Assembly (NCBI GenBank): GCA_021292105.1 | Contig: CM037870.1 | Location: forward strand, 10,536,486-10,600,485 | DNA from: Anadara kagoshimensis | Taxonomy: Eukaryota > Mollusca > Bivalvia > Arcoida > Arcidae | Reading direction: 5' to 3' | DNA length: 64,000 nt | Shown: positions 24,505-35,651 of the stretch, piece by piece | Position numbering within the stretch: the first letter of the stretch is position 1 | How the letters are laid out: each line of letters begins with the position of its first letter | Position numbers and translations under genes: made by a program | Notes under the pieces: model-generated | The model's database searches: none | The model's input: the letters and a program-made list of their open reading frames with translations, nothing else | What the model was told of the DNA's origin: nothing

Positions 24505-24865
24505 TTACATACATATTATACCAGTTTTAATTTTACAGTGCTAGACGGCCGTTTCAGAATACAATTCCTCATCAGTAGTGCTTGGACCAAAATTATGAAA
24601 CCAAAATTATTTTGAAGATGTTGATGCTACCCAAAGGACCAAAATATATTTTATCAAATTAAGCTAAGAAAATACTTTGCATGAGGGAGTATACCTTAGT
24701 TTGTGAGAAATTTCGAATTTCAACTTGCAGGAAATTTAGACAATTATAGCATATTTCTGACAATAATACGAAGTTATTGCCTACTGAGTTTGTGATATCC
24801 TCGGGGTACCAGCCACCAGCAGAGATATCGGCTCAGGGGTTTAAATTACATATTATACCAGTTTT
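24505..24865 (-). repeat. Hammerhead repeat unit plus linker, inverted relative to 23879-24375
   Basis: On the minus strand it starts at 24865 with the 3' end of an upstream unit (ACTGGTATAATATGTAATTT). The roughly 110-bp linker (CGATATCTCTGCTGGTGGCTGG, 24816-24837) follows, then a whole unit to 24511. So this too is a truncated head-to-tail dimer. It faces the plus-strand dimer across about 130 bp, making 23879-24865 a large imperfect inverted repeat. Confidence 0.8.
24537..24582 (-). ncRNA. Hammerhead ribozyme motif with intact core
   Basis: Read on the minus strand: AGCACTA (24582-24576), CUGAUGA (24575-24569), stem II GGAAU-UGU-AUUCU (24568-24556), GAAA (24555-24552), CGGCCG minimal stem III, and GUC (24546-24544) as cleavage triplet. 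All core residues I can check are present. The stem I return strand is UAGCACU, with two internal mismatches against AGCACUA, so stem I is weakened. Activity is possible, likely best as a dimer given the tiny stem III. Confidence 0.8.
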
Positions 24866-24867
24866 CA

Positions 24868-25084
24868 GAGACAAGTTATTTGACCTTCCATAGCTCCATG
24901 TTCCTTTTAACAATTTTGATGGCGGGTGCATCTAGCTAAACAGGAGGTGTTTATCCTTCCAGAGCTCTCGGCCTCACTTCCCTGGTGGAAATTAACGTGT
25001 CTAACATAACTTGTCTGTTCCAAGGTTTTTTCTTTGCTTCTGGATTGTGATTCGGACATGGATTTGTATGTTTGCTTTTGATTT
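24868..25084 (+). mobile_element. Retroelement 3' UTR copy
   Basis: CATAGCTCCATGTTCC, AGCTAAACAGGAGGTG, GGCCTCACTTCCCTGGTGG and ACATGGATTTGTATGTTTGC. It abuts the hammerhead unit ending at 24865. Confidence 0.75.
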
Positions 25085-25244
25085 CATTTATTTTGAAGCT
25101 TTACTGGACACTACTCTATGGTCCATATAAAGTCACTTCAAGAATGAGTAGTATACTAACACCGGCTTTATAAGACCAATTGGAATGTATTCAAGAAGTG
25201 TGAATGAGAACCTGCTTACATTTCAAATATCTCCAATATAATAA

Positions 25245-25392
25245 AAAAAAACAAACATTCAAATCCATGACAAAACCACCGTTCTTAAGCAAAGTCAAAA
25301 CTCTTAAAGCAGTCAAATTAGATGTAACACGTGAACTTCCATCAGGTAAGTGAGGCTGGGCGCTCCGAAGGGTAAGCACCCCCTGTTTACTA
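25245..25392 (-). mobile_element. Retroelement 3' UTR copy
   Basis: AAAACAAACATTCAAATCCATG, GTGAACTTCCATCAGGTAAG and GGGTAAGCACCCCCTGTTTA. Confidence 0.7.
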
Positions 25393-25952
25393 ATACTAAT
25401 TGTGTATCCTGATTATTTTTTATTCTGTTATTTCATTTATATTTTCAGACACAGATAGTATTGGTGCGGCCATGTAGTGGGATTTTGAAATTGGACAATT
25501 AGTATTTTTTGACAATAATTACAACAGTCGGAGATGTATGTATGTATGCTTTAGTTCCAATTATAAATTCAAAACTTAAAAATTGTTTGTTATTTTTCGA
25601 ACATAGCTTTTGTCTAATTTAAATTAACATCGATTAATTAAATCGACGTGTATTTCTGTGCTTATTAGAGGCAGTCGTGAAAAATAGTAAGGTGTCCAAA
25701 ATCAGATGCTTCAATCTTTATTTGTGTTACAAACATTAAGTCCTTTTTAAAAACTATATCGAAAAACTCTGCGATGTTGAGCAACATGTACTTGGCAATA
25801 AACAGACTTACCGAGAAATCATAATAAAATATATAAATAAAGTAATCAATTGTTATACATAAACAATGTGTGATACTAATAACAAAAAGGCTTAAATTTG
25901 AAGAGCAGGTTCAAGATGTTTGTAAAAATACAATAATAAACAGAAATATGTA

Positions 25953-26080
25953 ACATTAATTACATATTATACCAGTCTTAATTTTACAGCACTAGACGAC
26001 CGTTTCGGAATACAATCCCTTATCAGTAGAGCTTGAACCAAAATTATGAAACCAAAACTTTTTTCTAAGAGGTTGAAAGA
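25953..26080 (-). repeat. Hammerhead repeat unit, truncated
   Basis: From AATTACATATTATACCAGTC to TCTAAGAGGTTGAAAG; about 125 bp of the 3' part of the unit. Confidence 0.75.
25988..26033 (-). ncRNA. Hammerhead motif, core G8 lost
   Basis: CUGAUGA reads CUGAUAA (G8 to A, a catalytic position). Stem II GGGAU-UGU-AUUCC, GAAA and GUC are intact. Stem I has one mismatch (AGCUCUA against UAGUGCU). Confidence 0.7.
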
Positions 26081-26891
26081 CATGTTCTTAGCAACAGCAA
26101 ACACAACGAAGAACGTTTTAACAAAGGATCAACAACCAAGAATGTTACAATGTTAACTTTTCTTGTTATTGACCACCGTTATTGTCCTCTCCCAAATATC
26201 TCGTACTCATATCTGGACACAGTGGGGTTAAAACCTAGGTGGGAAGGGGGTGGTGTGTGGCGCTTTGCTACAATACTAAATACTATCGATATAATTCATT
26301 GGCCAGATATTGTAGGAAAATTTTATTTAATTACCTTTCAGTACTAAAATTACACACGGGGTGTTGGCAAAGGTTTATCCTTCATGCTGTTCAAAAAATG
26401 ATATGCATTAAGCAAGTTGCAGATAATGTATATGTCTGTAGCATTTATTTTCGTGGCGTCCAATTATCGTGGCATATCTTGTGGTGATACAATCGTGGTT
26501 TGTCATTATCTAGTATAGAAAGATTCTTTTTAGCTGAAATGTGAATTCGTTGATAAGGGACATCACGAAAAGTAATGACTTGATAGTAGTTAAAGCCACC
26601 AAAATCCACCTACTAGTATTTTACGATAATAATTTCTTTACGGCAAACAAAATCGGGTCAACATTTGGACGCTATTTCATCAATATTCTAGTTTTTTTTT
26701 GTCAAATTCTCTTTAGAACGATGATTATATTTATTCCTTACAAAATACTATTATATATGTTTTGTATAGTTCCGATTTCAGAACATTTTCCCATAATTTT
26801 ACCTAGTTATATCACACCTGTCTTATTTTATGCAAGTTGGACAGGTAAAACCATTTTCAGTGTAAATTTGTTCAGGAGCATCCAGTCACAC

Positions 26892-26995
26892 GTCTCTGTT
26901 TGAAGTTAAACCTAATTTGTCAGTTTCAAAAATTTTACTTTGCTTTGGTTTTTTGCTTTAGACATGGATTAGTATGCTTGTTTTTGATTTCAATA
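26892..26995 (+). mobile_element. Retroelement tail fragment
   Basis: TTTGTCAGTTTC, TTTACTTTGCTTTGG and ACATGGATTAGTATGCTTG; about 100 bp. Confidence 0.6.
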
Positions 26996-28427
26996 GGTTA
27001 TTATTCAATTTCTAAAATGTGCAGTATTTTAACTGATTCCAACATTAGTCCATTTGTTTAAAGTGTTTAAATGATCATCTACGCTTCATTAACCCCCATA
27101 AGGCTATACAGTACACCTGCACTAATTAAGGTTTTGATAAAAACTTCAATACATAATATTTTAATTATTTTCTCTTACTACCTGGCTCGCGGTAAAGGGT
27201 ATGGCTAGTCCCGTGCTGTGGAAAGCACTTATAAACTTCAGTGACCGATTTCTAATCAAATCGGAAATGGTAGTTATTTGGCTAACATTTTTGGCTATTG
27301 ATCTGGTCCACCAACCTCATTTTCTTATATAACAACACATATTGGAGGTATTCTACTGCTACATTTTAATTCCTCTTTGATTTACTTTTAACAATTAACC
27401 TCTCAATAAACATTCGATTTGCACTTTTAGAAGAATGTGGAATGGAATTTAGTCATTTTAAGGGATTCATATTGAAACAACAGTTAGTTTCACTAAAAAG
27501 TTTGAGAAGACAATTTATGCTCAAAATACCTATCTGACCTCGTCACTGAGCAATTGTAAACTAGGACAAGTTTTAAAATTCCGAAAGTGTTATGTAAGGT
27601 TTAAGGTACATATTGGTGAATTAGAAACTAATTGATAAAGTCATGGTACCGGGTGGTTCCGGAAAAACATGTTTTACAATAAACATTTTGTTCTTCGTGA
27701 ATTTAATATTGAAGTGTAAATACTTGAAACTAATATTGGTAACACTTCAGACTGTCACTCAGTACAATGTCTCAGCAGAGTTCCAGGCCACACACTTAAG
27801 TCAGTCGAATATGCAACTGACGACACTGTCAAAATTAAACTACAGTTCCGGACTACTGTCAGGATTAAAATGGTACCATCCGCTTTTATGATATTTTTTC
27901 GTTTGATGTATATAAAAGTACAAAGTGTCAGTAATTATGTACACATCATAACAGAACATTGCAATTTATATCTGCACACACTGGTTACAATCCTACAGCC
28001 GTGTTTGAGCTACCACCAGTGTTATACCGGTTAGTAAAATGACAAAGGTTGTAATAGCCAACGAATTGCGCAATACAAAACACAATACAAACCCTAGTAT
28101 TACATAATGTTCACATATTTTGGCGAAACAATAATGACACTTCAAACGTTGGAAGGAAAGGAGTAATGGCGTCTTACATTCCCGTCAGGATGGTTTCATT
28201 TATATCCAGAGGGTCAGTTAACAGGTTACACCTATTGCAATTATAGTTACACTGTAAGGGTAATGGTTCAAAGCGACAATATTGTACCAAGTGATGTGCA
28301 ATAAGTAATCTTGCTTGTATTGCCATTGTCTCGATGTCTGAATATCATAGTAAACCTTGGTGCATCAGCGGTCACCAAAACTTAAAGTATTGATGATGTA
28401 GGATGTAATTATATTTGATATATTTCA

Positions 28428-28725
28428 GGTCTCATAGTTCCATGTTCCTTTCATTATTAATTTTGATTCCATCCATGGTGGGTGTAGCTAACTAGACAGG
28501 AGATGTCTACCCGTATGGAGCGTCTACTCGCGCTCCTCTGGTCGAATTTTAAATCTTTTACTTTGCCAGATTTCAATTTTTATTTTGCTTTCCGGATTAG
28601 TTTTTACATGGATAGGTATGGTTGTGGTTGACTTATGGGATTGTAATTTGAACATGGGTCAGTCTCGTTTTGGTTGTCTTTTGGGATTGTAATTCGGACA
28701 TCAGTCGGTATGTTTCTGGTTAATT
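28428..28725 (+). mobile_element. Retroelement 3' UTR copy with tandem 46-bp tail units
   Basis: After the usual 3' UTR the tail repeats: GGGATTGTAATTTGAACATG starts at 28637 and GGGATTGTAATTCGGACATC at 28683, exactly 46 bp apart, with a more diverged unit before them. The same 46-bp period occurs at 30581. Confidence 0.7.
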
Positions 28726-29719
28726 TTGCCGACGGTTGATTGTATTTATAAGTGATCATGCATCACCCTTCTTTGGTTTGTAATGAGGTAAGACTTAGGA
28801 ACATTATATAAATAAATGCACATATTTGTACTTTTATATCAAGTATACATCTAAATTCGATTTTCATTTTCATATTCAATATTATAATAGCAATAAATAA
28901 ATAAAAATAATCGCAAGCATAATATATGCTTGAAAAACTTGGTTATCGTCGATTAACATCTTTTGTTTAAACCTCCTTCAATTTCTGATTAAAATTTGGT
29001 CAACCACGTGACGTAAAATCACGGAGTTGTGAATGAGTAAATTCGATACACTGTGTATTATCCTCAGTGACCCTAACTGTTACAAAATCATTTCACCGTT
29101 AGTGTAGACATTGGCAACTACCTAAAATCAGAATAAAATTTGATTAAAAGTCTCATATGAATCATCGTAAACTCTTCCCAAAATCAAATATATAATGTGG
29201 ATAGCGATATTAAACTTATAGGAATATGGGCGTAATCTAACAACCTATTCTATCTCGTATATTACGATACAAGTTTCAATCTGGTACGCTGCCAAATGCA
29301 CAAACAATTTAGAGTGTTTTGCCCTTTGCTTAAATTATCTTCCAACCAACTGTTGATACTTCTAATACGTTTGAGACTGGAAAATAAGAGTATTTAATGG
29401 GTATTGTGAGAAGAAGGTTATAAGTAACATCTTTTCCTGCGATGAAAATGAAAAAGTGTGTTTTAAAATATATAGCGAAGTGATGTCAGTAACTTGATAA
29501 ACGAAACCTTTTTTATATATTTTTACCAGCAGTATCTAATCTAACGTTGTAATATTGGGGTCCAAATTTTAATAATATATAGCGATATTGTGATATTAAG
29601 TGTAAAATGCATTATGGGACCGCGATTAACTTTATTTTATTAGTCATTTTTTGTATGGTTACCTAATTTTTACCGTGTTTTAATCAGCCACAAGCATACC
29701 GCCCTATATGTCCTCTAAT

Positions 29720-29875
29720 GCAAACCTTTGAAACTGGCAAATTAAGTAAGACATCAGGGAAGCGAGTCCGGGTGCTCCAGAAGGATAAGCAGTTCCTCTC
29801 ACCCGCAACGTTTGAAATCAAATTTGAGGGAACTATGTAACTACCAATAATTTTGGATACAAAGACATCATATTT
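29720..29875 (-). mobile_element. Retroelement 3' UTR fragment
   Basis: CTTTGAAACTGGCAAATTAAG, GGGTGCTCCAGAAGGATAAG and a diverged remainder. Confidence 0.5.
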
Positions 29876-30580
29876 ATAACACTAACATCATTCATTTTAT
29901 AAATCATTCAATCGTTAGTAATCACGTAATTCCTTAGTATATTTGATTTTTATTTTACTTATACTTGCAGTTGATCTATAATTGATAATTAAAATTATAA
30001 AGATTCACTTTACTGTTACATTTTTTTGTAATTTTGATAAACAGACTTTTATATATCCACGTTGTTCCTATTTATGTATGTGGGTGTGTTATTCTGAATC
30101 CGTGATTCAGGTAATTAATACATAATTTTGTTTTATTACCCGGAACTATTTTACTAATTACTACCAGCTTGTACCACACACACCTGACAATACTTCTGAG
30201 TGGCATTATACCATCTATGTGAATCATAAACCTACTGCGTAGTTCACTAAAATATTGCATATTGGTTGTGAAATCAACAAGGATTGGTAGACCCTTAACA
30301 AGTACTTGCAGCATACCACTAGACACGATTTTATCCCCATTGTCTGGGGCCAGTATAAAATAAAAAAAATGGATAACTTTTTTTGTTAGCTACCATCTTG
30401 TTTATATTGAAAATTTCCATTGTGTTTTGCTCTCGATTGTTCTAGCCATTGCCACAGACATGTTATTCGGCTCCACCTTTCTGTTTTTTATTAAATTTTA
30501 AGTTTCCTTATACAGTTTTCTTGGAACAAGGATTATCGACTTGGCAGTAAAGCAACAAGAGAGTACGAAACTATAATATT

Positions 30581-30785
30581 AACCACAAACATGCCAACCA
30601 AAGTTCAAATTACAATCCCAAAAGTCAACCACAAACGTACCAATCCATGTTCAAATCACAATCCCAAAGGTCAACCACAAACACACTGATCCATATTCAA
30701 ATCACAAACCCAGAAAAGTGAGCTTCCACCAAGGAAGGGATGCATGCCGGGTATTCCGGAAGGGTGAGCGTTTCCTGTCTAGTAC
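30581..30785 (-). mobile_element. Retroelement 3' UTR copy with three 46-bp tail units
   Basis: AACCACAAAC begins units at 30581, 30627 and 30673, each followed by a CCA(A/T) and TTCAAAT(T/C)ACAA segment. The GTGAGCTTCCACCAAGGAAG and GGAAGGGTGAGCGTTTCCTG blocks follow. Confidence 0.7.
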
Positions 30786-31164
30786 ATAAGTGACAATAAA
30801 AGGAAGAATTTTTCGAAAAGAAAAAAAGTAATTTGTAACTGAAAAAGCATATAGCCAATAGAAATAGGAATCTACAACCCAAATAAATAAGCTTAGAAAA
30901 GGTAATACAATACAAAAATGAGGATGATGTAGTGGGTCACGACTGTGACGCCAAGAATATGACGTCATTAATAAAAGTTCATGTTATAAGATATACTTTA
31001 AAATTTTTGCAAACACTGAGATCACGGATTTTAAAATCCCCCGACTTCGGACAGACATCAAGGATAATGAGGAAACTAAGTCAAGTTATATAGTTCAAGT
31101 AGGGATCTACTAACAGCACCTTTTACAATTAACTACAATCTATCTCCGATCTATACCCAACCCT

Positions 31165-31262
31165 AAATCCAAAACGCGAAGCGAAAACTGAAAACTGGCA
31201 AACCAAATAAAACGCGTGAGCCTTCAACATGGAAAGGAAGCCCGGTTGCTTCGGAAGGTACA
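31165..31262 (-). mobile_element. Retroelement 3' UTR fragment
   Basis: AACTGGCAAACCAAATAAAACGCG and CCGGTTGCTTCGGAAGG; short. Confidence 0.5.
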
Positions 31263-32059
31263 GCAACAGCAATGGTTTCGTCGATATTTTCCTTTGAAAC
31301 ATATTTCAGAAATAGGTATATTTCAGCGTTTATTAATAAAAAAATCAAATAGCCTCAACTTTATGTATGGCGTATCAGTTAGCCTGCGACAATGAGTTCC
31401 TTTAACCTTATATATGCCGTGTCAGTTGTCCTCTGACTGTATTATCAGTATCCGACTTTCACTTGTATATGTAGTTTCTATTTAAACGTTTGTTCATTAA
31501 TCGCCTTGTTTATCAACATTGAAATATAAATTGCTATTAAACCCCTCGCTACACACAAACAATGACGAAATGTAACCAAACTTTAGCATCATTTTACAGC
31601 GAAATGCTTTACGTTCTTCATTAAAACTCCTCACATCAAACGACATAAACAAGAACTTTATATATTTTCATATTTCACCTTTCTAACGCTGGAATTACAA
31701 ACAACCTATGTCATTTTGTGCATTTTCTACTTAATGGATCAAGGTACCTTAGGTTGGTAAGTATCATTGCTTAATCCTTGTAGATACATGCGGACACTTA
31801 AAATCAAAGTTTATACTTTAGACACCAAAACCAGATGTTACACTGCAATTACCATAGATTACACCTTACTTGCACCATGGAGACGAAAAAAGTTCCATAA
31901 TCACCTCCCTCCTAGTAAAATTATCTTAATTATATGTTTACCTGGCATCCCACATAAATCACGACAACCAAAACTATTCCATGTAAACCCTACTCCTACT
32001 AATAAATTATAAAAAACAATCGATTGTTTGGAATGCATATAGTTGTATCAATAAACCGC

Positions 32060-32220
32060 ATACATACCTATCTATGTTCAAATCACAATCAAAAAACCAA
32101 AAACTTCACTTTGAAATCTGTACAAATCAATTAAAACACGTCCACTTCAATGAGGGAAGTGAGATCGGGTGCTCCGGAAAGGTTGAGCACCTTCTGTCTA
32201 GCTAGCTACACCTGTCTGTA
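32060..32220 (-). mobile_element. Retroelement 3' UTR copy
   Basis: TATGTTCAAATCACAATC, AGGGAAGTGAGATCGGGTGC and TAGCTAGCTACACCTG. Confidence 0.65.
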
Positions 32221-33003
32221 TTCAGATTGCATGGCGATCGACGACTGGGGCGTCTCCAATGGAACCAGAAATGGCACACCATATGGTTTATTTTATTGTC
32301 TATGACTTATTCACTATCAAATATTTGTTGAGAACGTTTTTTCTCAATTGATTTTTCTTTTTCTCTTAAGTTTTGTAAAAGGGACAGACATATTACCTCA
32401 CTGATGATAATTTGGACAGGCACTGAAAGGTAATTATGAAAAAAGAACAAGTGGTGTTTTCATTCACTTATTTTGCAGTTGCCCATAAAACAACAAACTA
32501 CAAACATTCCAGAGTATTCACTCACGTACAAACGTTTACTTGTCTGCACAGTGGAAATTAATTCTACTGTCTAGATTGTCCGTTATTTAATTGTTTGAAT
32601 AAGATATCATTAATTCTTTAAAACTATAGTTATGAACAAAGCACTCTAAATAAAATTGAACATAATATTTGCGTCCTATATGAAATTCATATTTAAAAAA
32701 TCCATCAAGGAATGAACTACATACATAATCAACCCAAATAGAACTTTTCAATTAAAGAAATATTTAAAAACGAAAACGGAAAACCAGTTATTTATAACAT
32801 GTTTATGGCAAAGGTAAATACTAAAAGGAACAACAAATGTAATAAAGGAGGAAATATCAGCATATATAACAACCACTGTATATAATATGCATGTCTTCGA
32901 ACGGGCACTTGCTATAAAGATAAAAAGGCGCCCAGTAGTTTGGTTAGATAACATAACTATTAATGTACAATCAGTGAAACGTGATACTCGTTATATAATC
33001 TTT

Positions 33004-33056
<53 letters not shown>
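33004..33056. repeat. TA microsatellite
   Basis: (TA)n, about 25 units. The tyrosine/isoleucine-rich frames across it are artefacts. Confidence 0.95.
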
Positions 33057-33057
<1 letters not shown>

Positions 33058-33561
33058 CATGATTTCTAGTTGTTTGACGCTTGATACAATACTTAAATGC
33101 AATATGCTCAAATAGTCGAACTTTAGCCTGCCTTGACGATAAGTCGTATTCTGATCCAATACAACAACAGTTGACAATGGTGATCAAGTAGCAGATTTCT
33201 AAGTAAAACATCACAGGAGTAGCACTTTTTAATCGTTTTGTGTTGAACAGGCACATAAAATGCGTCATGCAGTTTATGTATACACTCACTATTAATGCAA
33301 TATGGCAGCAACGTTATGATAAAGTGTGAAAACACTGATGATTTGAGGTATATAATGTACAGAGAAGGAAAGCCGCACAGAAGTCACACCTTCGGGAATC
33401 TACAGGTGTTGTAGGGTAACGTGCCTAAATAACACACATAGTAGTTACATCTATAAGACTCTTTGATATCTTTATCATGTAAAACAGACGTATGGTGAAA
33501 TTAGTTTTGTAAGCTCGCTATCACCTAAAGTCCTAACCATTGCCTCCCGTCTATAAGGTCA

Positions 33562-33705
33562 ATTACATATTATACCAGTTTTAATTTTAAAGCACTAGAC
33601 AACCGTTTTGAAATACAATTTCTCATCAGCAGTGCTTGGACCAAAATTATGAAACCAAAAATATTTTCAAGATATTGAATAGATACCCAAAGGACCAAAA
33701 TAAAA
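33562..33705 (-). repeat. Hammerhead repeat unit, truncated
   Basis: From TTACATATTATACCAGTTTT (the 3' end of the unit) to CCAAAGGACCAAAATA, matching the family for about 140 bp; the 5' third is missing. Confidence 0.75.
33591..33636 (-). ncRNA. Hammerhead motif, GAAA lost
   Basis: CUGAUGA and GUC are kept, stem II is five Watson-Crick pairs (GAAAU-UGU-AUUUC) and stem I keeps seven pairs with one G-U. GAAA has become AAAA, removing the essential G12, so no activity is expected. Confidence 0.7.
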
Positions 33706-34563
33706 CACAACATTGAGTAGACATTTAGTTGTAAATATCAGCTGCATGACATGAAAGACCATGTTTCAACTTTGTCAACGTTACCGATGTCATAGCTGAC
33801 ATGTGCTAGTTAACTTGAAATAATGCATTTAAAAGTAGCACATGACACAACTAATCGAATATATGTTTTAAACAAAAATTACAAGAAACTGTGGTTCCTT
33901 ATAGTAAACAATGTATGGCTTTGAAAACTATTATATATTGAACTACTGTAGTACAGGAAATTATAATGTTTCATTTGTAGCCACGTGGTCAGAAACTACA
34001 TCCGGTATTCATAACGAGGCAAACGTATGCAGACTGGTTACAAACGTAATAAACATAAAACTGGTCCTATAATGTACAACACAATTTGTTATTTCTCAGT
34101 GACTTACCTCTAATATTAAGTCGCTCATTAATCTGTAATTCCTAAACTGTAAAATCTGATTTTGACATATTAGGTCTAGATCTGAAAATTACAAAACAAA
34201 ATTAATAAATAAAAAATAGCTGAAATATCGCATATTGATTTAACACTTGAATTTATTTCGCCTTATGGATTAATTTTAAATTAACTACAAATTTCAAATA
34301 TTCCAAATACTAAAACAAATAACAATCGAATATTCCTATATTAGATATACTCTTTCCAAAAATTAACCATCAAATCTTTACTTAAAAAAGTTACCAACGT
34401 CGGTATTTCCTACTTACAACAAAAATTAACCAGGAAATTCCAAACCACAATTAATACCCCGTATATTGTTTTAAAAACCAATATATGTAATTCGGCAAAA
34501 TTTAACAAAATCTTACTCAAAATCAAATACATAAAACGTCTGATTTAACAACATGCATCATAC

Positions 34564-34594
34564 GTGTCACGTGATTATAAAGTGTCACGTGATT
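34564..34594. repeat. Two GTGTCACGTGATT repeats with CACGTG E-boxes
   Basis: GTGTCACGTGATT at 34564-34576 and 34582-34594, 18 bp apart. Each holds a palindromic CACGTG, the core of bHLH sites. They lie between the two genes. Confidence 0.5.
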
Positions 34595-35577
34595 GAAAGG
34601 TAACACATCCAAAACCTTTGATGTATTCGCTTGATGGCCACTTACGATCTTTAAAAACGTTTGATATAGTGTGAGTCCTTGTAAGTAAATAAAACAACTT
34701 TATGTACAAATTTTTCCTTATCAGTTTAGCTATTGCTGTTATGCTGTGAGGTTACATTCCAATCCTGTTGCAAAATAACACACACTTAAAATGTCTCATT
34801 CTGAAATGTTGAGGGTAAAAAATCAAACGAGAACAGAATAAAGAGAAATCTGTATTAAAAACAGTGGTAATTTGAAATATAAACGCTTAATGTTGATTCT
34901 AAATCTTATCACAATAGCGTGAAATAAATTTGGTAAGATTAATTCATCAACATGCAAACAAAACAAGGACAGGAATGAAAACGTAGAAAGACATATAAAG
35001 AATCCCATGTTTATTTTTACCAGTTAATTTCCATATTCTTTTAAATATTGTATTTAATTTGAAGGAGATGGATTTTTATAAACTGTCTCTTAACTATAAA
35101 ACGTACTTCTATCAAACGATAACATTCAATTATAAATTTATGTCAACAGTTATATATCTGTACAATTGATTAAGATCGTCGCCCTGGTATAAGTTATAGT
35201 ACATTTCTCCTACACCTACAGGGTAGATTGTTTCAAGAATATTTGACTCAATTTTTATCATATCGAATAAAGTACGTAAAGTTTTGAAAACAAAATTTTG
35301 GATGAGACGCACAATGATTTTAAATGCTTTTCATCTTTAAAAAGTCCTTGCATGTCCAAATTGTCCGTCAACATACATAGAAATACAATCAGAAGTTTAG
35401 TAGAACAGGTGTCCATAATTTTTCAAAGTACTTGTTAACTAATAGGTTACCTGAGGAAATGAAGGTTGAATTAAGATGGAGTGGAGTGCAAGGAAGTTTG
35501 TTAGTTTGCTTGCCGAACGTCAGTGGGGTTTTTTCTGTGCACTCTAGGTTTCCTTTACAGAAATAGCCAACACAAAC

Positions 35578-35651
35578 CAATACAAGTCAAGGCAGAAACA
35601 ACCAACGCAACCAACAAGAAGACACAATACAAGTTAAGGACAGAAACAACC
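35578..35651. repeat. Two 26-bp direct repeats, 47 bp apart
   Basis: CAATACAAGTCAAGGCAGAA at 35578 and CAATACAAGTTAAGGACAGA at 35625, both continuing to ACAACC; low-complexity CAA-rich sequence between. Confidence 0.7.

Noticed and set aside
26541..26903. 120-codon frame, one of the longest in the window
   Set aside because: AT-rich hydrophobic translation without motif or relatives; compatible with chance in such base composition.
27643..27891. GGSGKT, a Walker A-like string in an 82-codon frame
   Set aside because: No other P-loop NTPase motif, no family resemblance and no splice context.
32960..33289. 109-codon frame with a long IY repeat
   Set aside because: The repeat is a translated TA microsatellite.
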